Shown here: piece after piece, positions 32,455-43,867 of the stretch
How the letters are laid out: every line of letters starts with the position of its first letter
Position numbering within the stretch: position 1 is the stretch's first letter
Assembly (NCBI GenBank): GCA_947561395.2
Contig: OX387193.1
Span: 1,426,001 to 1,490,000, forward strand
DNA length: 64,000 nucleotides
Direction of reading: 5' to 3'
Source: Buxus sempervirens
Taxonomy: Eukaryota; Streptophyta; Magnoliopsida; Buxales; Buxaceae
The notes under the pieces: model-generated
Databases searched by the model: none
What the model was told of the DNA's origin: nothing
The model's input: only the letters and a program-made list of their open reading frames with translations
Position numbers and translations under genes: made by a program

Positions 32455-33583
32455 ATGAAAAGGAGAAGTTTGATGAATTGGTTGAGGACAAGGTGTTAAA
32501 ATACTGATTGATCCAAAGGCTCTTATGCATGTCATAGGAACCAAAATGGATTTCATAGATGAGAAACTAAGGTACTCAAAGTTTATCTTAGTATTGTTGG
32601 AATGCATGTGTATATATGAGAAAATGCATATCTACACAAACATGCTCGTGGAAAAAACTTTTCTGTATTATTGCCCATTTTAAAATTGTTCTTGTGACTG
32701 TTCACCCTATTTTGGCCTGATGTATAATAATGTGTCAAATCCAGAATGTTTGCCATCTTTTACATGCTATAGATAGATCTATAGAATCCCTTCATCACAT
32801 CATCCTATTCCTCACCATGTATGAGGAAAAATTTTGGTGGGTGTGTCTTTGAAGTTCAGATAATGTTTGGTTGCAGCAGCTGAGAAACAGCACTTTTTCA
32901 CATGCCCTGGTATTGGTCATGGTTTTGGCGGAGTAGTAGATGAATTGGGAAACTGGTGGATCCCATATGAGCATCCAACCAGCTACCATGGAGGTGGCAT
33001 TGGGATTTGATCACAGTTCAGATCAGAAGTTACTCCATTGGGTTAACCAACTTTTAGGAGATTGACTGCATTGATATCAGTAGCTATTCCAATGGTAATT
33101 AACATTTCAGAAATTTGGAATGAAGATCCTAGGTGAGAGCTTTACGTTAAGATATTAAGGTTTTGCCTTCCTTGGAGCATTCAAAATTCCATCCCAATTT
33201 CGTGCTACTTTGAAATCATAACCTATTTGGATTTGGGTTTCATGTATAAAATTATTTGTATTTATACAAAATTTTGGAATTGTGTTTTATCAATGAGCAT
33301 GACAGGGATTAATGCCAAGGATGGGTTTCGAGGTCTTGATCCACATGAAATCATGTCTTACAACCTTTTTATTTTATTCCTCTGTCCTATTTTCATATTA
33401 CTTGGTTTCATTTCCAAGTTATCTTTAATATTCCTAGCACCACTCTTTGCATGATATTTATTCAGTGTTCTCTTCAGATCTGAGTTTATATTTATCAATC
33501 CAAACTCAAGAGGGCAGTGTGACTGTGGAGAGTCATTCATGACAACAGATAGTGCGGGAGCTACCAAGCGAAGTGGCAGTTGA
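32455..33583 (+). pseudogene. Captured ISCA-type iron-sulfur cluster assembly gene, last two exons
   Basis: ISCA proteins are A-type carriers in mitochondrial Fe-S assembly. Exon 32455-32571 follows a TTTGCAG acceptor and reads EKEKFDELVEDK, then in the next frame VKILIDPKALMHVIGTKMDF and IDEKLR, ending at a GT donor. Exon 33478-33583 follows a TCTTCAG acceptor and reads SEFIFINPNSRGQCDCGESF then MTTDSAGATKRSGS and a TGA stop at 33581-33583. One base is missing within GACAAGGTG (about 32492), breaking the frame. The C-terminal Cys-x-Cys of the cluster site is kept, although the usual Gly between the cysteines is Asp. The first exons, including the first conserved Cys (ARGCNGLSY region), are not seen. 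A retained intron shows capture from DNA, not mRNA. Confidence 0.85.
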
Positions 33584-34203
33584 GAATCATAATGGCTTTA
33601 GTGCTTTCAGGAGCCCGTAAGGCATTCTCCAACCCCCTTCCGCCTGAAACTTCAATGCAAAAAGCATACTCTTGAAGGGTTGAAGCTTGGCTGATAATAT
33701 CAATTGCTAACATCCTATGGAGTCAAGTCCTTTCACTTTATTGGTGATTTTATCAAGGAATTAACGATCCTTTGTACAAATGGTAGAAGTGATTTATTGT
33801 ATTTGTGGCTAATCTTTGTATAAAGATACTTTGAGCAACTTGTTTTTGAGAACATGAGAAGAATAATATTTCATAATGTTCTGCTCAGTTTGGAATCGTA
33901 AATGATTTTATCAACTTTTCAATTATCACAAGTTTAAGTTGATTATCAATGTGATTGCAACCTCTTCACGAGTTTAAGTTAATATTTACTGGCTCAATAC
34001 AAACTAGCTAGAAGCAAATTCGTAACTGCTTAACAGATCCAATTTTAAATTTCTCTAGTAAAAGTACAGACAATGTAAGGATGCGTATGCATGTAAACAG
34101 TGAAACATCCAAACTAAACACATTATATCCTCAGATGCCCCAAAAACACACACAACAATTTATAGCATTCTCTTTCAATGACATTATCAAAGATTGTTTT
34201 GTG

Positions 34204-35075
34204 TCTCAAAGAAACCATTTTGGTCTAATGCAGATTTCATGAACTCTTGTAAGATCTTCATAGTAGAAGCAGGAAGAGCTAGTGATAGAACAACATTTTC
34301 ATTGTCCTTTCAATGCAAAATGTAATAAACATCATCATTTATCACTGATGTAGGCCCCATCTGTGCTGAATTACCACAACCAAAATCAGCATCATACAAA
34401 GGCAACCTAACAAATTTACTCATGAAAGTAGTATTCTTTTGTGGGCATCCATTTCTTGTTATATCAATGTAGTCAATAGAAGATCGAACATATGCTTAGT
34501 CACTGACCGGATGGCCTCCTGCACCAATTTTATTGCAAATGACACTGGTTTCTGGACCAAATCGCCTGCTTTACATCTGCAACATGGAGAGGCAAGGCCA
34601 TTACCAAAATACTCTTTAGGCAAAACCCCTTTGAGCTTAGTCCTCAGGTTAATAAAAATGAGGAGTTCGGCTTCTTCTTCCCTGTTCATCCGAAGTGCCT
34701 TGGCTTTGTTACGCCACACTAATGCTGCAACCAGTTCAAAGTTTGTTGGTTGCCTTATGTACCCATTACTAACAACAAGAGATTTCAATTGTGTTAGAAT
34801 TCCGGGTTGAAGAAAATGGAGCCATAAACGATTTCTTTTATATTCATTCCCTCGCTTGTGCTCTCTTCTTCCTTGACAAACTCGTGATGGGAAACTCAAT
34901 CTTGGGTGGTTGTCTAGGCTTGAAAATGGTTGTTTAAAAATGGACGGATTGTTGAAGGGGCTCCCCCAGCAGTTTGAGTCCAAGAATTCATGAATAGAGC
35001 TATGGACGCTGCATCAGTTATTAGATGGCAAAACACCAGTCCAATAACAAATCCTCCACAGTTGAACCTCATCGC
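34204..35075 (-). pseudogene. Captured BAHD acyltransferase gene, second exon
   Basis: BAHD enzymes move acyl groups from CoA to alcohols or amines. The exon starts after a CTCCAG acceptor at 35075 and reads AMRFNCGGFVIGLVFCHLIT with the catalytic HxxxD (HLITD, 35013-35027). Then, after a frameshift near 34985, come FELVAALVWRNKAKALRMNR, LPKEYFGNGLASPC and LVQEAIRSVTKHMF. A second frameshift near 34480 leads to VRSSIDYIDITRNGCPQ and the structural DFGWG motif altered to DFGCG (34373-34387). An in-frame TGA replaces Gly in the HGKD region, then ALPASTMKILQEFMKSAL. The first exon is absent. It lies inside the inverted repeats of the 5.4-kb element, antiparallel to the ISCA piece. Confidence 0.85.
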
Positions 35076-35299
35076 CTGGAGATGCAAAAGTATGATTAAT
35101 GCACCACAGAAGAAATTTAAAAGAAATTCTAGAATTACAAATCGTGAAATTAACCCTAGCTTTTGTGCACTTCATAAGTTCATCTGCTTCTTCCACCATG
35201 CTCTTTCAAAAATACTACAGGCTCGAACAGTCAATGTGTTCAAATTTGTGTGTGAATGAGACTTTTAAATCGGGACCAAAATTGAAAATTTAACGGATT

Positions 35300-36081
35300 T
35301 TTATCAAGTAAAAATAGCTTAAAGACCAAAATTTCTTCAAGGATCAGAGGATAACAGCGACACCAGTACCGCAGACACGGAAACAATTAAAAAGAAAAAC
35401 CGAAAGGAAAAAACAAAAACTTCGGTAGAGAGAAGAAGGAGAGAGGCGCGAGAGAGCTAAGAGGGGAGAAGGGATGGGGCATACCTGCTGGTTACCCGTC
35501 TCGTCTTCTCCTCGTTGCCATCGGACCTCTGTTGCAGGAAGCAAGATTTGTCCAAGGTTATGTAGAACCCCTAGCAACAGAGAAGACAACAGAAGAACTA
35601 ACCAGGAAATAAGGCAAGGAGATGGCAAAACCCCAAAGTGAGAGGAACTAACCAGAAAATAAGGCAAGGAGATAAGATTCTAAATGACGAGCAGCGCTAG
35701 GCCTAGCGACCACCCAAATGCCTTGCCGAGATCCGACGCGATGGCGAGGTAATTCAGCTGAACCTGAGAGATCCCCAGAACCGATTTCAGATTCGATGAG
35801 TAAGAGGAATCCGGAAAAAGAAGAGCAAACCAGAAGTACCTCAAAAAATGGGTCTGCTCCGCAGGCAAGGGCTACAAATCCGAAGAAGAACCTTGAAGAA
35901 GCAAACGAGCAAGCGCAAACGAGCAAGAGTAATCCGGAAGTAGAAGAGCAAACGAGCTTCTCCAAACTAGTGGGTCTCTCTCCTTTACAATCGGAATGGG
36001 GCAAATGAAAATGGGATGCTGCTGGTCCTGCAGTCCATTTGCTCTCCGAAATTTTGGAGGGAAGATTTCCCTATTCGTGTT
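35300..36081. other. Right inner part of the 5.4-kb element, unassigned
   Basis: Purine-rich on the plus strand with several overlapping frames on both strands (for instance 35718-36008 plus, 35648-36004 minus). A near-duplicate of GAGGAACTAACCAGRAAATAAGG (shortened here: AACTAACCAGAAAATAAGG) occurs at 35596 and 35645. No domain recognised. Confidence 0.4.
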
Positions 36082-36243
36082 CGGGGAGAGAGATTGAAAA
36101 GTGCTCAAATGAAACGGAGGGATGGTCGTTTCCGTTAGGTGTCAAAGCTCGTTTCCGTTAGTTGCTCAAGCGGAAAGCCTCTGCTTTAAGTGGACAGATG
36201 GCAAGATCCCGTAAAGGCTCTATCGCGGACTGCAGATAGAGCC
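36082..36243 (-). repeat. Right 162-bp inverted repeat of the 5.4-kb element
   Basis: Inverted partner of 30894-31055. It extends outward into TCTACAGGATCTCATTTGC, which the left side has only in part. Confidence 0.9.
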
Positions 36244-36260
36244 TCTACAGGATCTCATTT

Positions 36261-36594
36261 GCTTTCCGCACAGGAGAGGGGTACGGTAAAAGGCATAATA
36301 AAGTATAGGGAAAATTACAAAAAAGTCACTTTATAAATGTATTTATTAAAACAGTTTACTGAGATGCCAAATTGTCGATAAGGGCCACTTTAGAAAACTA
36401 ATTAAAAAATATTGCCATTTTATTATTGTTCAAGTTTTAAATGTATTTTACATATACAAATGTGAATTTGTTTTGAATTTATTTTACATCTTTATAATAC
36501 CAAATGTACGAGCCAACAATAGCTAGTCTCTATATCACGAACTTGGAGACTGGAGAATGGTATTGGATGAGTGCATCCATACCCTTACATTATA
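36261..36594. other. Stretch with nothing recognised
   Basis: AT-rich, no convincing frame and no repeat partner in the window. Confidence 0.4.
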
Positions 36595-36650
36595 CTAGCA
36601 AAAGATCCCGAACGATGCTCGGGAATGGATAGAAGTGAAATAATTTGAAT
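36595..36650 (-). mobile_element. Probable Helitron 3' terminus
   Basis: Read on the minus strand: CCCGAGC, ATC, GTTCGGG (hairpin), then ATCTTTTG and CTAG followed by T. A short GC hairpin about 8-10 bases before CTRR, with a T after it, is the Helitron 3' end signature. The element would extend to the right. Its 5' TC end was not located, so its length is unknown. Confidence 0.5.
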
Positions 36651-37797
36651 AAGATTGATGAACTTACTGTTTATTTATGTGATTTTGCTGATTTTAATTG
36701 TTATTATGTTATGTTGACCAAGTGAACGCATCTTTGTTGATTGAATTGGAAAAACTTTTCCTCGTGATCTATTAATACAAAAAAAAAATACTTGTTAGGC
36801 AACCGTGTATGCCCATAATATGCATAGGTATATATTAAAGTTAAATAATTTGAAGTAGATTATAAATTTTTTGTTTAATGAAGTGGTTTTTGTTGATTTT
36901 ATTTTTTTCTATCATTTTGCATATCCATGCTTGATCTATAAACATGCCTTTCTCCATCTTAGACCCCAAATTCATGATCCTAGCTTCTTTTCCTTGGTTG
37001 TTATTGACTTTTCAAAACATTGAAAGACAAGAAGGTTTTTGATGTTATCATAGTTTAACTAAAAACGAAATAGAAATGCATTTTTATCATTTAAAACTAT
37101 ATAAATATTCTACTTTATATGTATATAAGATGATCACGGCTTATGCTACTATAAGATCTTAAAATGTGATGGTTGAACCAGACTGGGAACTTTCTAGCTT
37201 TTAATGAAATTAAGTTCTATTCTTGACCACCAAATACTTTATTCATCTCTCAATAAAAAATAAAAAATAAAAGTACTTGTTAGGTGCACCATTATAGAAG
37301 TAAAAGATAAAGTAAGAAGTTTAATTTTCAGTTGTCACCTATCTTTTAGAAAAGAAATTTTAAAAGCTTATAAAAACTCCACATGGGTTTAATTGCAATG
37401 CAATCAAAATGTGGAAATTGCTTGGGGTCACTAAATTAAAACGAATAAATTGGGATAAGATATTTTGTTGTTATTGTTTATGATGATGTCATCTTGTTTA
37501 TTATTGATCATGGTTTTATGATAACTGAACGGAAAGAAGTTCAAGAGCAGCAAACTACATGATGGGTCCTATCTCAGTCATTCTCTTGTGCTGATCTTAG
37601 TGAGGCTAGAGAGTGTAATTCAATGTAAGATAAGTTTGAATTTGCTAGAGAATTTTGTATGGAAAAATATTTGATAGGACAGAATGGAATATGCTGTCTA
37701 AAAGCACCACTACAACTTCAAAGTGAAAAAACACGAGTTTGTAGAAGAAAGCTGTTATTTAGTGCACACAACCTCATAGATTGAAACATGTACAAAC
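36651..37797. other. AT-rich stretch, possible Helitron interior
   Basis: No open frame or domain is recognised. A near repeat of AAAAAATACTTGTTAGG occurs at about 36786 and 37264. Confidence 0.35.
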
Positions 37798-38281
37798 TAG
37801 GGTGGCAATGGGTTGGATATATATCCGAATCCGATCCGAAAATTTCGAATTCAAATATGAGATATAGATTCGTGGTTTGAATACAGATATCGGATTTCGG
37901 ATCCAACTGAATTCGAATATGTCCATATCTGATCCGAATATGATTCGAATCGAAATCAACATATGCTTTTCATTAAACCATTGGTAAACTTTGTATAAAC
38001 CATGGTTGAACCATCTTTACTCATGTCTTACTTTAATATTTATATGGCTCATTAGTTTTGATAGTTAAACTTAAATTTTGAGTTTTAAGTTCCAATCGGA
38101 TTCGGATTTCGGTTATTTATTCGGTCGAATTTTGAATTCAGATACAGTATATAAATTTGGTTTCAAATTTGGATTCACGTATAAAAGATTCGTCGGATTT
38201 TGGATCGAATTCGAATATCGGATTTTTATTCGGTTCGGAACGTGGTAAATCTATACCGTATTCGACCCATCGCGAACCCTA
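37798..38281. mobile_element. hAT-type MITE with perfect 8-bp target duplication
   Basis: The 484-bp element starts TAGGGTGGCAATGGGTTGG and ends CGACCCATCGCGAACCCTA, imperfect terminal inverted repeats. GTACAAAC flanks it on both sides (37790-37797 and 38282-38289). The interior is rich in inverted GGATTCGGAT and ATCCGAAT words. No transposase is encoded. The 8-bp duplication and TAGGG ends identify hAT. Confidence 0.9.
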
Positions 38282-38289
38282 GTACAAAC

Positions 38290-41200
38290 GCAATATACCC
38301 ATTTCAACATCATGAACACGAAAAAAAAACAGAGCGTTATTAAAGAACATGACTTGCAATGCATGGGATAGGTAAAAGTTAAATATGATTTGATTCCTTT
38401 AAAGTCACTGTTTGGAGTTTTTTTCAAGGGTCATGAGGTGCTTCCTCAAGATTTTTAATTGTTTGGAGTTATATATTATAATGTGGACCATATATTTACA
38501 GTAACATTGCGTATGGCTTAGTACATAGAATTAGGTGACCCATTTTCAGGATCTGGGACATCCTCCCAAAGTGCCAAAGAAATGTGTTTGAATGCTTTGG
38601 GCATTTACCATTGGTATATCTACTACGTACGTTTCTCACTTTACAATGTTATGATTATGATTACACAAACTTAACAAATACTAAAATGACGTATGGTAGA
38701 GAAAATACTATATCACCTTTACAAAAGATAGCTAAGTACCCCTTATACGGGTCCATAAGAGCTTGATCGATTTTAGGAAGAGGGGTCAGGCTTCTGTGGG
38801 CAAGCAAGAAAAAATAATTACCAATACACAGGCAACAAAGAAATAATGAAAATAAAAAATGCTTAAGAACAGAATAAATTTAATAAAAGTTTTTAACACC
38901 TAATGGATCAATAGAAAAGGAAAAAAAAATTCAAATAAATGATATATTATCTACCTAATAAATGATCGATTCAAAACTATTGTATGCTGATGGTGGTTTT
39001 CTTAGTTGTATACTCATTCATACAGAATACTTGTACTTCCCGAATATAAGTAGATGAAAAATATTATCATGAGGTTTGAAAAGTATTCCCATACTCAAAA
39101 GTTTCCCCAAAAGTGACCTTGCATAAAAATATATTACCGAGCTGAAAATATTACCCACCTGAGAGTTTGCATAAAACTATTCATGCAAAGCATATCACCC
39201 ACCTGAAAGTAACCTTGCAAAATCATTGAATGCAACAATCCGGTGATTGCATTAAAAAAATACCGATATTCAAGTTAGGCTTGAACCACTGCGGGAGGAT
39301 TATGTAGATTAAGCCAATGCCGAGCTTCACATTATTAGATCGTCTTCTACAATAATGGCGGTCGTTTTGCTCCAAATCTTCAAATTCAAATGTCATTCCT
39401 TTTACAAATCAGTATATCTTTAACAGATACAATGGTAATACTAAAATTTGATGAGACTATCATTCCTTAAAGCACAGAAATCAAAGAACAGAGAGAAATC
39501 TAAGCAAAAAAAATCAAAGAAGAGAGAGTGAGAAAAAGGCATTCGTACCTCTTTGCCAAAAAAGAAGAAGAGAAAATTAATAAAACCCTAATTTCTAGCT
39601 TGAAACATGTATATCTTGTTGATAGAGAAAGCGAAGATCTCTGGAGTGAAACGTGAGAAAGAACATGAGGAGAAGAAGAGACTACTGGAAGCGGCACAAA
39701 CTAGTCTACGGTATTCTGCTTCTTCTTTCTCTCCTTCTTAGTCTGTGTGTTTTTTGCTTGCACGCTCTACCCCTTCAATGTCATCTGTGATGGGAAGATT
39801 GATGGCCCTATTTTCCGTTTCCTTCAATGCGTTGTTGTGTGAATTGTCATCCGATTTGGGTGTCATCTGTTTTAGGTGCGAAAAACTTCAAACATTCAGG
39901 TTGATTGGGTCCCGGAGAAGGTGAGCCGTCGCTTGTAGCCAGGAGACATAAGAGAGGAAGGGTCGGTTCTTACTGAGAGGAGAGCCGTTTTTGTAATAGG
40001 CGAACGAATGTTATAGCTTTGATTTTCTTTAACTTGATTACAGGTAAGCTGCCATCTTGATTTAGCATACTTGATGGGATAGTTTCCTTTTTTTCCCTTG
40101 ACATTTCATTCCTATTACAAATGTTAGTTGACATGTTTGAAAAAAATAAGTGCATCTTTTTGTATTTTCTTTATGCCCATGCATTTCGTATTAAATGGGC
40201 GTCACTATAAAGAAAAAGGTAGAGGGAGCGGGAGTACTCTCAGTAGAGTAAGATATTTCCTGTATCTGTCCATATACATTGCTTCCTAGAAGATACATAT
40301 CATACATTGTGCAAAGGTGATAATTCCCACCTTTTCTTATTTTTATCTTTATATTTAATATATTTATCTTTATCTTTTTTAAATAACATGTATATCTAAC
40401 ATATTAGTAATGCTTTTAATAAATTTTATCTTTATTAATTTAAAACCTTTGAATATAAATTCAAAACTTTAAATTATATGAAATTAATATATTAATAATA
40501 ATAAAATTGAGATATGTTATTAATACAAATCTTTATAAAATTAAATATAAAGATAAGGATATTAATAAATTAATATATTATCAAAGCAATCAAAACCTGA
40601 GTTTGGGTCCCACGTTATCTTTACGTTAAAGTAAGCTTAATGTTATATCTTAACCAATGAATTTAGAAGTTATGCGGAATAAATAAGTTGAAGGAATTTG
40701 AGAATCTCTAGAAGGAGGTCCATGAAGTCAATCTAGGAGAAATCAAATGAATTATAGAAGAGACAAAAACTTATAATTTTCTTTTAGAATATTAAAGATT
40801 TTTGGTACTTTATACAGATTTATATTGGATTATTTAAATAAATCTATATTATGCTTTTAATAATATATTACATATATTAGATATATATCTAATATATATA
40901 ATATATTACCACGTATACAATCTCGGATTTATGGTCATCAATAATATATATAATATCTTGGATTAAGCATAATAAATCCATATTATGCTTTTAATAATAT
41001 ATTATCATGTCATGTACTCTACGTATTTTTGTTTTTATTTCCTTATGTTGTATAACTATTATACACGTGGAAATTCTGAAAATAACAACTAAGTTCAATA
41101 AATATGGGACAAGTAAAAACCATAACACAAGACCTGAAAAACATTGCTATTCAAACTCAAAACTTTATTACCATCAAAAATACTTTTTAAAGAGTTTCTT

Positions 41201-41354
41201 TAATTGAACAATAAAGGCCCATAACTATCTTTCTAAGGCCCAATTAAATCATGGTCCAGGAAGGGAACGGAGAAAATTAATTGGATCAACACAAGACAAT
41301 GTCAATAGGCTCAATGTCAGTAGCAAACTACCAAGGGGTAGTTTACTAGGAACC
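38290..41354. other. Low-copy AT-rich stretch without a recognised gene
   Basis: Between 39480 and 40060 a purine-rich segment and GT/AG-like words resemble a promoter or leader, but no exon can be supported. 40330-41010 is very AT-rich (TA above all). ATTATGCTTTTAATAATATA occurs at 40850 and 40981. Confidence 0.4.
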
Positions 41355-41830
41355 TTTTTTTTTTTTTTTTTTTCTTTTTGTGGTGATGGGGGTTAAGAAA
41401 ACACTCTATTATATAGTAATACTATTAAGTTTCTTATAATATTCAGAAATCAGTTGAGCCACTTTGTTAGGATATCTATCTAGCAAACAGAAGGAAAAAA
41501 GAAACGCCATTTTCCATCAGCAACTTTGTTTAGCTAAACCATCCGCGACTCCATTTGCAGCTCTTCTAGTGTGCTGAGCTCTACCTGTTGAAACATTTTG
41601 TGGCTTTCTTTGATGTCCTACACGAGCTTGCTTGCCACGGTACAAAAGCTTTGCCATTGATTCCATTGATGCCCTGTGAAGTATTGCGTTCAATTTCTAT
41701 CATCTTTAGTTCCCGCCTTACAAAGCCGCTTTAATGCCTTCATACAATCAGGCGGATTAGCAAAAAACAGCAAAGCGCTGATAAGTTACCATCTTTTCTA
41801 CGCAAGGAATGTCTTTACCCAGATGAAGTG
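41355..41830 (-). mobile_element. 5'-truncated L1 LINE 3' end with poly(A)
   Basis: T19 at 41355-41373 is the poly(A) of a minus-strand insertion. The minus strand reads RAANGVADGLAKQS, the C-terminal end of the plant L1 RNase H (usually PRxANxVADxLAK), then a 3' UTR. Only the last 450 bases or so were inserted. The target duplication was not identified. Confidence 0.7.
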
Positions 41831-41895
41831 AAAGAACCGTAAGTCCAAACTAACTCTCCAAGTATATGTTCCTTCATCGACGGCATATCAGCTGG

Positions 41896-41987
41896 TCCCT
41901 CATACTGAACCAATGCTGACGCCATTGGACCAGTATGAGGGATTACTTTGTAATATATTAATAGGGATTACTTTGTAATATATTAAT
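41896..41987. repeat. Perfect-arm hairpin followed by two 24-bp direct repeats
   Basis: TCCCTCATACTG (41896-41907) pairs with CAGTATGAGGGA (41931-41942), and CCAATG with CATTGG inside. GGGATTACTTTG plus TAATATATTAAT occurs at 41939-41962 and again at 41964-41987. Confidence 0.75.
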
Positions 41988-43019
41988 GCTTGCGCTACTT
42001 TTTTCAGTTTCCGAAGAACTAGGACAAATAACAAATCATAAATATTTATTCAACTCAATATATCTGAAAATTCTTTTGCACCGAATAGCTTCAAGATCAC
42101 AACACAAATATTCAAATGAACAATCAAGAGAAATAAAACAAATGGGGGATTTGAACCTCGAGAAACAGAAAGCATCACCAAATTTCAATCTCGACCTTTA
42201 CAGACTTTTCTTCTATGTTACAAAGAGGGGTTTGTTTATGTGTGAGGGAATGAAGAGTGAGGATGAGTGTTTCTTTATCAAGTTCTAAACCCCAAACCAG
42301 ACCATCTTTTCGTTACTTCCTTCTTTGTCCTCTGGGCCTTGGAATCAAGAAGGTTTTCGAGTGATTTTGCTTTTCTGTTGCGGGACCTGCCTGCTTCTTT
42401 CAAGAGTTCAGAGCCTTTTCTTCTCATCATCAAAGTCAAGATTTGCTGTTCCAAGCTTCTCTTCCCGCGTCTTAAGAATATACTCCAAGATCTCAATTGA
42501 ATCTTCTACCCTGTAACAAAAATTCAAGTATGACTAACATAGCAGGTTCAACAGCAAGGCTTCTGAAATTTTGCTTGTGCAGTGGTCCACACTCCACAGT
42601 GTCAAGAGTAATTAAGCTAAAGTCAAAACAGTAATTGAGCTAACTATCACAAAGAGTAACCGAGCTACAGTCTAAAGAGCCAAAAAGAGTACAAATAACT
42701 AATAATAATGAAGATTTATTGACTTAATTTCGAAAGAGCGAAAAAGAATCTACAAACATTTATTGAGATTTGAGCCTACACAGGTCAATTTCTGTTGGAT
42801 ATTTGCTCCCATCTTGAGGTGCAGATGAAATAGAAAGTTTGAGAGCACATGCAAAGTTGTGACTAAGCCAAAGATAATTTGCAGAAAGATTATTCAGTTA
42901 AGGTAAACTTCAATTACTCTCAGAATTTTAGACAAAAACAAAGAAGATCCATTTTCAAATACCCTTCTCCAAACTGGTTCATGCACTTGTCAGATTCATG
43001 GTTGTGGCACCAGAATCTG

Positions 43020-43295
43020 GAACCAGAAAAACACAAATTAAACATTAAAATTGAAGTGAGAATATACTATGAAAGAGAAAGAGGCGAATATACAGAATGT
43101 ACAGAATGGAAAAAACACAACTGCCCAGCCCAACCCTTAGACAAGATCACCTCATATCACAACTATCTCACATCTATTAGAACCTATCAAAAGATGGAAT
43201 GCCAAAGAAACATTCAGCTTTCCTAGCTCTTGCTTTTGCCAATTTATCTGCAACATCATTTGCCATTCTAGGCACATGATTGAATGAAGCGCTCA
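43020..43295 (-). mobile_element. L1 RNase H tail fragment in the KLCR intron
   Basis: The minus strand reads SFNHVPRMANDVADKLAKAR, the conserved end of plant L1 RNase H (VPRxxNxVADxLAK), followed by a presumed 3' UTR. No poly(A) is evident, so it is a decayed piece. Confidence 0.6.
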
Positions 43296-43411
43296 ACTCA
43301 ACTTCAGATATCATACAAACATATATCGGAAAAGAGAATTAGATGGGGATGTCATGTGGGGACCAGAATTTGGAAGAGAAAGGGCACTGATAAAGGCCAA
43401 TACATTTCAGA

Positions 43412-43439
<28 letters not shown>
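43412..43439. repeat. (AT)14 microsatellite
   Basis: Fourteen uninterrupted AT units in the intron of the KLCR relic. Confidence 0.95.
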
Positions 43440-43442
<3 letters not shown>

Positions 43443-43579
43443 AAGAGAAGTCATCAGGGACAAAATAAAGAGAAATGGACAACCAGAAGCTTTTGGAAAC
43501 CTTCATCCCTAGCCTGCTTCACCCCACTGTGCAACCACATTCGGAGCTGCATCAGATATTCATTGGAGTTTAAAACATG

Positions 43580-43867
43580 AATAAACAGTTGTGAGACAAT
43601 ATATTGATTGAATCAAGCCACAGGGCTCAAGCTCGATGGTTCCTCTTCATGTTCCACAAAGCCGGATTCAAACACAAAAGAGCATGATTCGGATACAAAA
43701 CAGCGGAGTTATGGACTTAAGCCTAGGTTCTTTAATGGATTCACATTAAATACCGGTAGAAATATTAGAAAGACCTTAAGTAGACTAGGAATAGATAGTT
43801 CCCAAAACAAGATTCAAAGCTTGCTCTCAAGGATTGATTTTTAAAAAAGGAACCTGGATGGAACCAA
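43580..43867 (+). repeat. 288-bp module, copy 2, with a 78-codon frame
   Basis: Second copy of 29361-29648, lying in the KLCR intron. The open frame (43608-43844) is kept with few substitutions, some silent (GATTCT/GATTCG, ACT/ACC). There are no 95-bp direct repeats around this copy, so the long duplication at the other site is a property of that insertion event. Confidence 0.7.

Larger units (their letters stand above)
30885..36260. mobile_element. 5.4-kb TIR element (probable Mutator-like) with pieces of two genes
   Basis: A 162-bp inverted repeat, 30894-31055 against 36082-36243, is about 96 % identical (7 differences counted). It begins GGCTCTATCTGCAGTCCGCG and ends CAATCTCTCTCCCCG. Outside it both sides continue with GATGAGATC-like sequence, though the left end seems to lack 7 bases, and I could not define a clean target duplication. 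Inside are plus-strand exons of an ISCA iron-sulfur assembly gene and minus-strand exons of a BAHD acyltransferase, both with introns or splice sites, so captured from genomic DNA. No transposase is present. The Mutator assignment rests on the long inverted repeats and gene capture. Confidence 0.75.

Noticed and set aside
32880..33010. Exon-like plus frame reading GIGHGFGGVVDELGNWW
   Set aside because: It lies in the intron between two clear ISCA exons and matches no family that I can name. It was left as intron sequence.
34439..34810. 123-codon plus frame
   Set aside because: It is antisense to the BAHD exon, whose minus-strand reading carries the family motifs.
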